A stretch of DNA of 64,000 nt from Lineus longissimus. Taxonomy: Eukaryota; Nemertea; Pilidiophora; Heteronemertea; Lineidae. The stretch is from assembly GCF_910592395.1 (NCBI RefSeq), contig NC_088319.1:4404001-4468000 (forward strand). Direction: 5' to 3'. Numbering within the stretch: position 1 is the first letter of the stretch; each line of letters starts with the position of its first letter. Below the pieces are notes generated by a model. The model worked only from the letters and a program-made list of their open reading frames with translations. It searched no databases and had not been told where the DNA came from. The position numbers and the translations under genes are program-made. This document shows, in pieces, positions 1 through 11,851 of this stretch.

Positions 1-1421
1 AGATTCGTTGACAACTGTCGACTGCCTTCGAATCTAAGAAGGGAAGGAACTCTGCAGCCGGAAGAGGTGACTGATGCAGCCGACTACATCATAAAGCAGG
101 CGCAAAGGCAGGATTTCAAGGATGAGATTGAAGCCATCGAAAGAGAAAAGAACCTGCCAAACAGCTCGAGACTATTGCCACTTAAGCCAGTCATTGACGA
201 AACCGGGTTGCTGCGTTGTGACGGCCGGCTAAAGTACGCAGAATGCATTTCGTGGGAGGCTCGGTTTCCCATCATCTTGCCAAGAAAAAGCAAAGTCACA
301 CAATTGATAATCAAAGATTATCATGAGAGGACTGGTCACGGAGGGACAAATCTAGTATTGGCCCAAACTTCCTCTCGATACTGGATCATGGCCGGGAGAG
401 AGGCCATACGAGTTTGGGAGAACCAATGCGACTTATGCAAGCGGAGGAAGGCGATGCCACAGACACCAATGATGGCCCCATTACCAGCGTTACGCCTCCG
501 AAAATCATTGAGGGCCTTCACAGAGATGTCGATAGACTTCGCCGGCCCATTCATTACTAAGCAGGGGCGAGGAGAGACACGGCAGAAACGATATATTTGC
601 CTTTTCACATGCCTAGCGAGTCGAGCGGTACACCTTGAGATGGCGAACAGCCTAGATACAGATAGCTTTATTAACGCATTCTTTCGTATGACGTCACAAA
701 GGGGGGGGGTGCCAAGCGATGTCCTAACTGACAACGGCAGCAATTTTGTTGGTGCGAAGAAAGAATTAGCTGAACTCGAAAACCTCGATAAAGACAGAAT
801 AAAAGATACCACGGCTAGCTATGGGGTTAAGTGGCACTTAAACCCTCCTCTGGCTCCGCATTTCTCGGGCGTGCATGAGATCATGATAAAAGCCGCGAAA
901 AAGGCTATAAATGCGATCCTTGGAAATGCTGATGTCACAGACGAAGAACTGCAAAGCGCTGTAGTAGGCGCAGAAGGCCTCATAAACTCGCGACCCCTCA
1001 CATATCAGTCAGGAAATCCAAACGATGCTGAACCACTGACCCTAACCATTTCCTACATGGTCAACTAGGAGGAAGATTTGCCCCAGATTCGGTAGACGCA
1101 ACATATTTTAATACGCGAAGACGATAGCGACGTGTACAGGAGCTTGTTCGGCATTTCTGGCACCGATGGATGACAGAATGGTTACCACGTCTTAATCCCC
1201 GAAAGAAGTGGTTGAAGGACAGAGAAGACATAAGAGTTGGTGACATTGTGCTTGTTTTATCACAAGACACCCCGAGAGGACAGTGGCCGTTAGGAAGAGT
1301 AACTGCAACACATCCAGGACGCGATGGGAGAGTACGGGTCACAGATGTCAAAGTTGGGAAAAATGTATATAGGCGATCGGTTACTAGGCTATGCTTGTTA
1401 GAAAGTTGTTGTGAAAAGTAG
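1..1421 (+). pseudogene. BEL/Pao pol 3' fragment (integrase), copy A
   Basis: The reading frame is open from base 1 and runs to 1068, so the polymerase part lies outside the window. It encodes an H2C2 zinc-binding region (HERTGHGG ... CDLCKRR, about 310-445) and an rve integrase core with catalytic Asp in MSIDFAGPF (about 530), Asp in LTDNGSNF (about 730) and Glu in GVHEIM (about 870). The BEL-type C-terminal domain continues at 1070-1421 in another frame ([17 protein letters not shown]). A one-base shift near 1050 and an in-frame TAG near 1128 break it. A G9 run at 701-709 stays in frame here. This is a decayed retroelement without host function. The family call is firm; the subfamily is unknown. 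Confidence 0.9.
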
Positions 1422-2752
1422 GGGCGCTATTGCCAATTGTTTTTATGAAGTTCTCTCAGTTGAACATCATAATTTAGACGAGGTCGAATAGTTAACGTTA
1501 CGTGTACGAGTTACACTAGCGAAACGTTAATTACGCACATAGACAATTCAGAGATTAGAATATAAGTCGGCACTAACATCAAAGAATGAACAATTGAACT
1601 CAGTTAGTCACCAGCAGAAAAGCTTCTAAAATACTGGTATAAAGGGTACCCACATCCTATGTAAAAGACATTAGTTTTTGTGCAACAGACCTTTGGTACC
1701 AATGAAACGTGTACAACAGGTATACCGTTTACAACTGTCAAGTGAAAACACTTTTTCTTGATCTTATTGAGGATATGCATCTCTTTACTGAACGTTAATA
1801 CTTCGGACAATGCAGTTAAAAGAAGAAACAAAAAACTCATTTAGTTCAGAGCTACCCTACATACAACGAATTCTACGAAATCAGCGATGCGAAATTATCT
1901 ACGAATTATCTTTAGAAATTGTCCCTTTTGTAATACTTTTGCTTGTATGCGGAGAATAGAAGAATTCCTCGATGAACCGCTCCTAGGTTTCCGTCCAGAC
2001 TTGGCGGAGCCAGTTCAGAAAGACCAAAAAGACTCTAAGCTTGTGTGTTTTCAAGAACAATAGGATTACAATTACTTCGAAGTGATGACGCGAATTTTCT
2101 TAAGGACTTAGCAGAAATTATACTCTTGAGAACAGTTTAGTTGAACATGCTGAAGGAAAATTAATTATACGCGGTCGCGATTCTGACTTTTGGTTAATTG
2201 TGTTCGTCCAGCGTTCAAAACAACTCATCAGTTCGAACAAAGAACATTGATTGGTACTTTTCTATAATCGTCAAGAGTATAAACAGCCTGACACTGCTGA
2301 GCATGGTTTGAGCTGCGTGTTTTCGTTATATATATAGTTTGTATTTTGATTTGCTATCGTTTAAGATACGATAGATTAGTTTTGGATTGCTGATATGTTC
2401 ATATCAGGAAGGGGAGTATGTTCTGAAGACTTTCTGCCTTGCCATTCGTTTGTAAATATTAACACTTTTGTGCCAGTGTGGCCGGTGGGGATTTGCTTAG
2501 TCGGGGGCGGGGCTTAAAGGCCATATATCAAGGTTTGAAAACATGCTTGATACTCATGAAATATGTTGAGGGTTAAAAAAACAAGATTCCAGACATTAAA
2601 AAAATTCTAATAATAAAGTCATTATTTAGTTATTTAAATTTTCAATTTTAAACTATTTGAATTTCCCACCACACACAACTTTAGATTAGTTCCACATGTG
2701 GCCGCTAGGGATTTTTTGATGACGTAGATCAGGTCAGTCAGAACAAAGCAAG
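1422..2752 (+). other. Noncoding 3' region of the BEL fragment with possible LTR start
   Basis: No convincing gene lies between the integrase end and the small ORF at 2753. A purine tract at 2406-2416 (AGGAAGGGGAG) followed by TG at 2419 looks like a polypurine tract and LTR start, but the other LTR end is not visible. A G-rich GC box-like stretch and a TATA-like CATATAT at about 2500-2530 could be LTR or host promoter. The same DNA recurs at 3976-5306 and 6535-7865. Confidence 0.4.
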
Positions 2753-2899
2753 ATGGCTTCTGCATACAGTTCAGAGAGTGAGAGCAGTGAATTTGAGGAT
2801 GTTTTGGTCGATACAGAAGGATATTTAAACGTTGAGCCGTACATGTTCGAGCCATCACTAGATCATAATGAGAGTGATCATTCGGACGAAAGTGATTAG
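2753..2899 (+). CDS. Small acidic ORF, 48 aa, first copy
   Basis: ATG to TAG, rich in Ser, Glu and Asp, with an EPYMFEP motif near residue 28. A Ser/Glu-rich start followed by a PYxFEP motif is, from memory, typical of the N-terminus of invertebrate proteins annotated as P2X7-like zinc-finger proteins, so this may be the first exon of such a gene. No second exon was found. The same ORF lies at the end of each 2.55-kb unit. It could also be fortuitous. Confidence 0.4.
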   Translation: MASAYSSESESSEFEDVLVDTEGYLNVEPYMFEPSLDHNESDHSDESD

Positions 2900-2910
2900 A
2901 ATTTGTGGTA

Positions 2911-3975
2911 TTGGCCCAAACTTCCTCTCGATACTGGATCATGGCCGGGAGAGAGGCCATACGAGTTTGGGAGAACCAATGCGACTTATGCAAGCGGAGG
3001 AAGGCGATGCCACAGACACCAATGATGGCCCCATTACCAGCGTTACGCCTCCGAAAATCATTGAGGGCCTTCACAGAGATGTCGATAGACTTCGCCGGCC
3101 CATTCATTACTAAGCAGGGGCGAGGAGAGACACGGCAGAAACGATATATTTGCCTTTTCACATGCCTAGCGAGTCGAGCGGTACACCTTGAGATGGCGAA
3201 CAGCCTAGATACAGATAGCTTTATTAACGCATTCTTTCGTATGACGTCACAAAGGGGGGGGGGTGCCAAGCGATGTCCTAACTGACAACGGCAGCAATTT
3301 TGTTGGTGCGAAGAAAGAATTAGCTGAACTCGAAAACCTCGATAAAGACAGAATAAAAGATACCACGGCTAGCTATGGGGTTAAGTGGCACTTAAACCCT
3401 CCTCTGGCTCCGCATTTCCCGGGCGTGCATGAGATCATGATAAAAGCCGCGAAAAAGGCTATAAATGCGATCCTTGGAAATGCTGATGTCACAGACGAAG
3501 AACTGCAAAGCTCTGTAGTAGGCGCAGAAGGCCTCATAAACTCGCGACCCCTCACATATCAGTCAGGAAATCCAAACGATGCTGAACCACTGACCCTAAC
3601 CATTTCCTACATGGTCAACTAGGAGGAAGATTTGCCCCAGATTCGGTAGACGCAACATATTTTAATACGCGAAGACGATAGCGACGTGTACAGGAGCTTG
3701 TTCGGCATTTCTGGCACCGATGGATGACAGAATGGTTACCACGTCTTAATCCCCGAAAGAAGTGGTTGAAGGACAGAGAAGACATAAGAGTTGGTGACAT
3801 TGTGCTTGTTTTATCACAAGACACCCCGAGAGGACAGTGGCCGTTAGGAAGAGTAACTGCAACACATCCAGGACGCGATGGGAGAGTACGGGTCACAGAT
3901 GTCAAAGTTGGGAAAAATGTATATAGGCGATCGGTTACTAGGCTATGCTTGTTAGAAAGTTGTTGTGAAAAGTAG
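2911..3975 (+). pseudogene. BEL/Pao integrase fragment, copy B
   Basis: Second copy from the triplication, lacking the H2C2 N-terminal half. Its G10 run (3254-3263) shifts the frame, which splits the integrase core into 2905-3285 and 3263-3622. The catalytic Asp and Glu motifs remain readable. The C-terminal domain is at 3724-3975. It shares the frameshift and stop of copy A and adds the poly-G shift. Confidence 0.88.
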
Positions 3976-5306
3976 GGGCGCTATTGCCAATTGTTTTTAT
4001 GAAGTTCTCTCAGTTGAACATCATAATTTAGACGAGGTCGAATAGTTAACGTTACGTGTACGAGTTACACTAGCGAAACGTTAATTACGCACATAGACAA
4101 TTCAGAGATTAGAATATAAGTCGGCACTAACATCAAAGAATGAACAATTGAACTCAGTTAGTCACCAGCAGAAAAGCTTCTAAAATACTGGTATAAAGGG
4201 TACCCACATCCTATGTAAAAGACATTAGTTTTTGTGCAACAGACCTTTGGTACCAATGAAACGTGTACAACAGGTATACCGTTTACAACTGTCAAGTGAA
4301 AACACTTTTTCTTGATCTTATTGAGGATATGCATCTCTTTACTGAACGTTAATACTTCGGACAATGCAGTTAAAAGAAGAAACAAAAAACTCATTTAGTT
4401 CAGAGCTACCCTACATACAACGAATTCTACGAAATCAGCGATGCGAAATTATCTACGAATTATCTTTAGAAATTGTCCCTTTTGTAATACTTTTGCTTGT
4501 ATGCGGAGAATAGAAGAATTCCTCGATGAACCGCTCCTAGGTTTCCGTCCAGACTTGGCGGAGCCAGTTCAGAAAGACCAAAAAGACTCTAAGCTTGTGT
4601 GTTTTCAAGAACAATAGGATTACAATTACTTCGAAGTGATGACGCGAATTTTCTTAAGGACTTAGCAGAAATTATACTCTTGAGAACAGTTTAGTTGAAC
4701 ATGCTGAAGGAAAATTAATTATACGCGGTCGCGATTCTGACTTTTGGTTAATTGTGTTCGTCCAGCGTTCAAAACAACTCATCAGTTCGAACAAAGAACA
4801 TTGATTGGTACTTTTCTATAATCGTCAAGAGTATAAACAGCCTGACACTGCTGAGCATGGTTTGAGCTGCGTGTTTTCGTTATATATATAGTTTGTATTT
4901 TGATTTGCTATCGTTTAAGATACGATAGATTAGTTTTGGATTGCTGATATGTTCATATCAGGAAGGGGAGTATGTTCTGAAGACTTTCTGCCTTGCCATT
5001 CGTTTGTAAATATTAACACTTTTGTGCCAGTGTGGCCGGTGGGGATTTGCTTAGTCGGGGGCGGGGCTTAAAGGCCATATATCAAGGTTTGAAAACATGC
5101 TTGATACTCATGAAATATGTTGAGGGTTAAAAAAACAAGATTCCAGACATTAAAAAAATTCTAATAATAAAGTCATTATTTAGTTATTTAAATTTTCAAT
5201 TTTAAACTATTTGAATTTCCCACCACACACAACTTTAGATTAGTTCCACATGTGGCCGCTAGGGATTTTTTGATGACGTAGATCAGGTCAGTCAGAACAA
5301 AGCAAG

Positions 5307-5453
5307 ATGGCTTCTGCATACAGTTCAGAGAGTGAGAGCAGTGAATTTGAGGATGTTTTGGTCGATACAGAAGGATATTTAAACGTTGAGCCGTACATGT
5401 TCGAGCCATCACTAGATCATAATGAGAGTGATCATTCGGACGAAAGTGATTAG
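5307..5453 (+). CDS. Small acidic ORF, 48 aa, second copy
   Basis: Second copy of the EPYMFEP-containing acidic ORF. The reading frame is unchanged from the copy at 2753. It could be a first exon of a P2X7-like zinc-finger protein. It was carried along in the triplication, so its repetition does not itself show selection. Confidence 0.38.
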   Translation: MASAYSSESESSEFEDVLVDTEGYLNVEPYMFEPSLDHNESDHSDESD

Positions 5454-5464
5454 AATTTGTGGTA

Positions 5465-6534
5465 TTGGCCCAAACTTCCTCTCGATACTGGATCATGGCC
5501 GGGAGAGAGGCCATACGAGTTTGGGAGAACCAATGCGACTTATGCAAGCGGAGGAAGGCGATGCCACAGACACCAATGATGGCCCCATTACCAGCGTTAC
5601 GCCTCCGAAAATCATTGAGGGCCTTCACAGAGATGTCGATAGACTTCGCCGGCCCATTCATTACTAAGCAGGGGCGAGGAGAGACACGGCAGAAACGATA
5701 TATTTGCCTTTTCACATGCCTAGCGAGTCGAGCGGTACACTTTGAGATGGCGAACAGCCTAGATACAGATAGCTTTATTAACGCATTCTTTCGTATGACG
5801 TCACAAAGGGGGGGGGGGGGGGTGCCAAGCGATGTCCTAACTGACAACGGCAGCAATTTTGTTGGTGCGAAGAAAGAATTAGCTGAACTCGAAAACCTCG
5901 ATAAAGACAGAATAAAAGATACCACGGCTAGCTATGGGGTTAAGTGGCACTTAAACCCTCCTCTGGCTCCGCATTTCCCGGGCGTGCATGAGATCATGAT
6001 AAAAGCCGCGAAAAAGGCTATAAATGCGATCCTTGGAAATGCTGATGTCACAGACGAAGAACTGCAAAGCGCTGTAGTAGGCGCAGAAGGCCTCATAAAC
6101 TCGCGACCCCTCACATATCAGTCAGGAAATCCAAACGATGCTGAACCACTGACCCTAACCATTTCCTACATGGTCAACTAGGAGGAAGATTTGCCCCAGA
6201 TTCGGTAGACGCAACATATTTTAATACGCGAAGACGATAGCGACGTGTACAGGAGCTTGTTCGGCATTTCTGGCACCGATGGATGACAGAATGGTTACCA
6301 CGTCTTAATCCCCGAAAGAAGTGGTTGAAGGACAGAGAAGACATAAGAGTTGGTGACATTGTGCTTGTTTTATCACAAGACACCCCGAGAGGACAGTGGC
6401 CGTTAGGAAGAGTAACTGCAACACATCCAGGACGCGATGGGAGAGTACGGGTCACAGATGTCAAAGTTGGGAAAAATGTATATAGGCGATCGGTTACTAG
6501 GCTATGCTTGTTAGAAAGTTGTTGTGAAAAGTAG
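5465..6534 (+). pseudogene. BEL/Pao integrase fragment, copy C
   Basis: Third copy. The G15 run (5808-5822) differs from copy A by six bases, so the frame stays open (5459-6181) with two extra glycines. A substitution changes HLEM to HFEM in the core. The C-terminal domain is at 6283-6534 behind the shared frameshift. Otherwise it is as copy A. Confidence 0.88.
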
Positions 6535-7865
6535 GGGCGCTATTGCCAATTGTTTTTATGAAGTTCTCTCAGTTGAACATCATAATTTAGACGAGGTCGA
6601 ATAGTTAACGTTACGTGTACGAGTTACACTAGCGAAACGTTAATTACGCACATAGACAATTCAGAGATTAGAATATAAGTCGGCACTAACATCAAAGAAT
6701 GAACAATTGAACTCAGTTAGTCACCAGCAGAAAAGCTTCTAAAATACTGGTATAAAGGGTACCCACATCCTATGTAAAAGACATTAGTTTTTGTGCAACA
6801 GACCTTTGGTACCAATGAAACGTGTACAACAGGTATACCGTTTACAACTGTCAAGTGAAAACACTTTTTCTTGATCTTATTGAGGATATGCATCTCTTTA
6901 CTGAACGTTAATACTTCGGACAATGCAGTTAAAAGAAGAAACAAAAAACTCATTTAGTTCAGAGCTACCCTACATACAACGAATTCTACGAAATCAGCGA
7001 TGCGAAATTATCTACGAATTATCTTTAGAAATTGTCCCTTTTGTAATACTTTTGCTTGTATGCGGAGAATAGAAGAATTCCTCGATGAACCGCTCCTAGG
7101 TTTCCGTCCAGACTTGGCGGAGCCAGTTCAGAAAGACCAAAAAGACTCTAAGCTTGTGTGTTTTCAAGAACAATAGGATTACAATTACTTCGAAGTGATG
7201 ACGCGAATTTTCTTAAGGACTTAGCAGAAATTATACTCTTGAGAACAGTTTAGTTGAACATGCTGAAGGAAAATTAATTATACGCGGTCGCGATTCTGAC
7301 TTTTGGTTAATTGTGTTCGTCCAGCGTTCAAAACAACTCATCAGTTCGAACAAAGAACATTGATTGGTACTTTTCTATAATCGTCAAGAGTATAAACAGC
7401 CTGACACTGCTGAGCATGGTTTGAGCTGCGTGTTTTCGTTATATATATAGTTTGTATTTTGATTTGCTATCGTTTAAGATACGATAGATTAGTTTTGGAT
7501 TGCTGATATGTTCATATCAGGAAGGGGAGTATGTTCTGAAGACTTTCTGCCTTGCCATTCGTTTGTAAATATTAACACTTTTGTGCCAGTGTGGCCGGTG
7601 GGGATTTGCTTAGTCGGGGGCGGGGCTTAAAGGCCATATATCAAGGTTTGAAAACATGCTTGATACTCATGAAATATGTTGAGGGTTAAAAAAACAAGAT
7701 TCCAGACATTAAAAAAATTCTAATAATAAAGTCATTATTTAGTTATTTAAATTTTCAATTTTAAACTATTTGAATTTCCCACCACACACAACTTTAGATT
7801 AGTTCCACATGTGGCCGCTAGGGATTTTTTGATGACGTAGATCAGGTCAGTCAGAACAAAGCAAG

Positions 7866-8012
7866 ATGGCTTCTCCATACAGTTCAGAGAGTGAGAGCAG
7901 TGAATTTGAGGATGTTTTGGTCGATACAGAAGGATATTTAAACGTTGAGCCGTACATGTTCGAGCCATCACTAGATCATAATGAGAGTGATCATTCGGAC
8001 GAAAGTGATTAG
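7866..8012 (+). CDS. Small acidic ORF, 48 aa, third copy
   Basis: Third copy, with Pro instead of Ala at residue 4 (CTCCATAC against CTGCATAC). It is the only copy followed by non-repeated sequence, so if it belongs to a host gene this is the copy joined to real downstream DNA. No further exon was recognised in 8013-8470. Confidence 0.4.
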   Translation: MASPYSSESESSEFEDVLVDTEGYLNVEPYMFEPSLDHNESDHSDESD

Positions 8013-8021
8013 AATTTGTGG

Positions 8022-8470
8022 TTAATCAATTTGCATGGCAGACCTGCCGATATAGCAAAGAAGACATTGATAGACGGTTGCAGATGCATAACATGTATGA
8101 TTTTTTAACAGACTACTGTTGCACAATATTGTTTCGCCTCGTCAGTGTTGTATCGCCAGTTATGTCATGACGCTGAACTACTATTGAAAAGCGACAGTAT
8201 TATGCACAATCATCTTGACGTGACGATATAATGCCGTGCAACGTTAGATAGGCCTAGATGTCAGATGACAATAATCTGTCATTGACAGTGGCTGTCACTG
8301 ACAGTCACTGACCTGTGTCGCTGTCACCTTGCTATGGCTGGAACACAAGAAGACACTATGCGGTATCACAGGCCCCAATAGGGCCTACACATTATGTATA
8401 ACAACCGACCTCAGCAGCCTCGGGCATTAAATGCAATTGACATGGTTGGAACAGCTGTTTTTAACAAGTG
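8022..8470. other. Unique spacer, nothing recognised
   Basis: There is no coding signal on either strand. A short GTCACTGACAGTCACTGAC-like redundancy lies at about 8285-8320. Confidence 0.5.
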
Positions 8471-8716
8471 TCATTTAATATTCAGTTGGATGCAGATATC
8501 CGGCTTCATGTGATAATCCGTATCGATAAAGTGATCACTGCAAAGTTTGGCCGAAGGCCCAGGCTTCCAACACTCCAAACGTTTGCACTTCCGAATCCAC
8601 AGCTTCCTCCTCTCTCGTTCAACTGGCTTTGGAAATTCATGAAAATGGGTCCCATCCGTCATTCGATTGTTCTTTGTGCTATCCTTGACACAATTCGGAG
8701 CCACACAATACACCAT
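8471..8716 (-). CDS. THAP zinc-finger domain exon
   Basis: Encodes an almost complete THAP DNA-binding domain at the N-terminus of an 81-aa frame. The pattern is C4 (MVYC), C9 (APNC), FHEFPKP at about 25-31, the invariant Trp of LWIRKC, a second Trp-x-Pro, and CSDHF near residue 58. THAP domains occur in transcription factors and P-element-like transposases. The ATG is 8714-8716. The frame runs into unrelated residues after the CSDHF region, so the real exon probably ends by splicing near 8490; I could not fix a donor. It is either a first exon of a THAP gene or a relic. Confidence 0.75.
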   Translation of the reverse strand: MVYCVAPNCVKDSTKNNRMTDGTHFHEFPKPVERERRKLWIRKCKRLECWKPGPSAKLCSDHFIDTDYHMKPDICIQLNIK

Positions 8717-9968
8717 AGTGAATGAAACACATTACTTCCAGGTGTGCATAATTAATTAAGGCCCTCCTGCTTTTATGATTGCATGACATGTACAGATAAC
8801 CTGATCTACATCACAACTTTTGCTGAACCCGCCGCCTGGCTCTAACAAGCCAGTTGCTAGCCTGATTAGGTAATCAAGTTGTCAAACACATAATTGGCTA
8901 TATCTTCAAAATGGATGGAGCTAATTGCATTTGGTTTTCTGTATTGTATAAAGTGTTAGGTACACTTTTGAAATCGTCTTACAGCAGAAAATGGCAAAAA
9001 ACCTTGATATATGGCCTTTAAGGGTTTTTTAAAGGGTAACTGTCGTATATATTGTCTGGTTCGGGGGGGGGGGGGGTCCGACCAATGGGGTTTTATGTTG
9101 ACACACGTGGGATCTGGGGGACCATGTTGGAGGAGTTTGGGGAGAACTAGGGAGTCGTTGTTGTATGGAGATGAGAGATAGTCGTGATTGTAGACAAGCA
9201 TTTTCGGATATTAAAACCATTATTCATATTCAAGTATATATATTTTTATTCGCTTCCACTGCATGCTACCTGTTCTTGGGCCAAGAGAACAATCTTAACT
9301 ATATTAAGATTCTGGCAAAAATCCTCTTACGAATGTACAGTCTAGCTCGTAGACGGTACAATAGTAGTATATTATCTCTATTCTCTTATCAGTTGTTTAA
9401 TCGGGTATAGCATAGAAACTTCTTAACCTGTTTCCTACTTTTATCATCCTGTTTGCATTCCTGACTTGCCGGACTAGTATGGATTATGTTTTATGAGATG
9501 CCTATAATCAAGTTGTTCACTGACATGATAATTATGATTAAACGTAAAAAGAATTTAGAGCGGGTTGGCATTTATTAAGCAATTACAATTTGAAATTCAG
9601 CCTTTGGAGCGGAAATATCAGTCTCAAGGGACAACTTGGGCGTGGATTGTAGCTTGTTATGAGGTTAGTAAAAGCGCCATTGGGGTATTAAAAAGACAGG
9701 CTCATGGTCAAATCCAACATCTGCTTCTGGATAGAACCTGGTCTTAGCCATGTTGATGCTGCTCATAAACCTTTTCGTAACCATAATGTAGCCTATCTTG
9801 TCGTGTGTGTTACCTACCACTAGGAGAATGCCAGGTTGCCTTTCGACTGAGTTTTTAAGGCTTGAAGGTGTTGGCTATGGCGAGTTCGTGGAATCTAGCA
9901 AATTCAATTATCCGGAGGCCCCTCTTGTTTGTTAATCCTGAGCAAAATCTCCCGATGTTGCCTTTCAA
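8717..9968. other. Noncoding stretch with G14 tract
   Basis: No gene was recognised. A G14 tract lies at 9063-9076. A 24-base stretch near 9004-9027 (core CTTGATATATGGCC) is the reverse complement of one in the 2.55-kb unit near 2515-2538, which suggests a short dispersed repeat. Confidence 0.5.
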
Positions 9969-10169
9969 TTAGTCTGAGGTGTCAGTGCCGATTTTTGCGT
10001 TACAGCCCCCGACTACCAGAATTATGTCCTGCTTTGAGAGAGGCTGCATAGTAGCCATGAAATCGTCGTAAAAGCCATTCATCCTGTCCTCGGATCCATA
10101 GCTTGTTGGAGCGTAGATCTGGACAACTGACAGGTTGAATGGTTTTGCGCTGATCCTCACAGTCATCAT
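9969..10169 (-). pseudogene. LINE endonuclease fragment (RTE-like)
   Basis: A 66-aa frame resembles the middle of an endonuclease/exonuclease/phosphatase domain of non-LTR retrotransposons, the type often annotated as craniofacial development protein 2-like. Landmarks are VVQIYAPTS, FYDDF and GGCNAKIG, where the usual motif is GDxNAKIG, so the catalytic Asp position is Gly. No reverse transcriptase follows. It is a short dead fragment. Confidence 0.75.
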
Positions 10170-10210
10170 ACGGTTGGAGACTGGTCAGTACTCTTTTTAA
10201 AATTAAATAG

Positions 10211-10426
10211 TAAAAGTAACTAATTGTAGTTATGTTTTACTACACTGGTACATGTAGTTGCTATTGCACTGACTGTGAAATTAGTTGTTTTAACTATCAA
10301 AATGGTAATTCTTAACCATTTTAATGGTAGTTTTACCACCCTTTTTTGTTGGAACAACTTAATATTGGTTAGTTTTTAGCTATTTCACAGTTGGTGCAAT
10401 AGGAGCTACCAATTAGTTGCTTTTAG
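10211..10426. mobile_element. Foldback/MITE-like element
   Basis: The outer ends are near-inverted (TAAAAGTAACTAATTG against the complement of CAATTAGTTGCTTTTA). Strong inner arms pair 10254-10294 with 10368-10409. The centre near 10300-10325 is also palindromic, so nearly the whole element can fold. No ORF is present. Target duplications were not identified. Confidence 0.65.
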
Positions 10427-11200
10427 AACTGCTGGAGCGGTGTCCCTACGAACCAAACCTGCCGTTCCATTCCCACGCTAGGAATGTTGACCACTCAAGA
10501 AGAGTCTGGAGTCCGGTATGGATTTCGTTGTTTTCCTTTTCATGTTGATTCACGAGCTGGGTAACTCCTTGCAGAGCCCATCTCCACTACAGGAGTCGAT
10601 AGATGGCCAAGGGCTGGACAATGAGCTCATCAGCTCTGAAGATGGAGATTGGTTTTAGTTCTATCTTGGTGTCTGGCCACCCTCCACACCAAAGTCAAAG
10701 ACTCTGGTTGGGGTACCGGTTTAGTCGCCGATTGTCCGACTCTGAGCAGGTTGCACTGGTCTGCAGGTTTGCCAGTGACAAACTGGTCTCCATTGGCCGG
10801 ACCTGACAGAATCGCAAGCCATACAATTTTAAAAAGTCCAATGAGTAGAGTTGAGCTAAACGATGCGATTCCATGGGACCCTCAATCGGGAATGGAGTGA
10901 TGACATGAGATAGCAGACGCTAGCTGACCTGACCATATATACATGAATGAACGCGGACGTCGGAAGGTTTAGATCGAATCTAAATCACACTTCAACTTAC
11001 TGGCAAATGTCTTCTATCTCACCAATTATTCATGCTCATCAAGTGATCCCAGGACGCTTGAAAGCCTCGCGATTAAATGATGACCAGAACCACAGGATTA
11101 ATGATAACATTACAGCAAATCATGCATCTAGCCAACATTGAGAAGTAGTCTAAAATAGACATAAAAAATACAAACACAACGATCAAAAGATTTGCATGAA
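10427..11200. other. Unrecognised sequence
   Basis: Short open frames exist on the plus strand (10603-10900) but match nothing I know and have no splice or domain support. It may be decayed retroelement sequence next to the LINE fragment. Confidence 0.35.
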
Positions 11201-11440
11201 CTCCGACTCGGTGACGATCATCAACCTGAGATCGTTGAAACGTGGTCAGAAGCTCCAACTCGGTGACTGCACTCGACCAGCGATCGTTGAAACACGAACG
11301 TGAGCATGAACTCCAACTCGGTGACGACGGCGACCAGACATCTTTGAAATGAGGACGTAAACTCCGATTCGATGAAGATGATCGACCAGATATCTTTGCA
11401 ACGCGATGGTGAACTCAATTGATCGATGACAAAATTGAAC
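11201..11440. repeat. Degenerate tandem repeat, 52-58 bp period
   Basis: Units begin with CTCCGACTCGGTGACGA-like sequence at 11201, 11253, 11311, 11362 and, degenerate, 11414. Each contains a CGACCAGA-TCTTTGAAA-like middle. The spacing is 52, 58, 51 and 52 bases. The minus strand stays open across it. Confidence 0.8.
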
Positions 11441-11662
11441 TGGGTCACACAATCCAGTGTAGAAGTGGAAAATGTCCCCCTGGAAAAAGTCTCCAGCCGT
11501 ATTGTATTCTGATGGATTGTACTATATGGTGCATAGAGGCCATGACCGTCAATAAAAGAAGATGCAAGCTGAAACCTCCGAATAACGCTTTCTTTCACTT
11601 TCAATTTCAAACTATTGCGTTGTATTGCAATAACAGTTTAGTGTTCGAACTGACTCTTTCCA

Positions 11663-11719
11663 GACTCTCATTTGAAAGATGATCTTTCAAATACGGCGAC
11701 CGTCATTCAAATGAGAGTC
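11663..11719. repeat. Short inverted repeat
   Basis: GACTCTCATTTGAA at 11663-11676 is exactly inverted at 11706-11719, with an inner TTGAAAGATGATCTTTCAA palindrome. It could be an end of a small element. No partner end was seen. Confidence 0.55.
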
Positions 11720-11851
11720 ATCGACTTGCTCATAGTGTTTTCATATCGTTCTGACCAAGGGTACTTAGTTGAACTCCGGAATGTGACCACATCACATTTA
11801 TTAAAAGATAGTGGTGTTGCACAAAACTAGATTACTAAACATCCTTTAGGT

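Larger units (their letters stand above)
358..8021. repeat. Tandem triplication of a 2.55-kb unit
   Basis: Three near-identical head-to-tail units run 358-2910, 2911-5464 and 5465 to about 8021. Each starts at TTGGCCCAAACTTCC inside the integrase and ends at AATTTGTGGT after a small acidic ORF. Only scattered SNPs and the length of a G run (9, 10 and 15 bases) separate them. The frameshift and internal stop of the integrase are shared by all three, so decay came before duplication. The join goes from inside pol to flanking DNA, so this is segmental duplication, not transposition. Confidence 0.92.

Noticed and set aside
336-812. Minus-strand 158-aa frame, repeated at 2634-3269 and 5188-5925
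   Set aside because: Antisense of the integrase core; repeated only because the unit is triplicated.
1604-1840. 78-aa minus-strand hydrophobic frame in each 2.55-kb unit
   Set aside because: No known family; its threefold presence reflects the triplication only.
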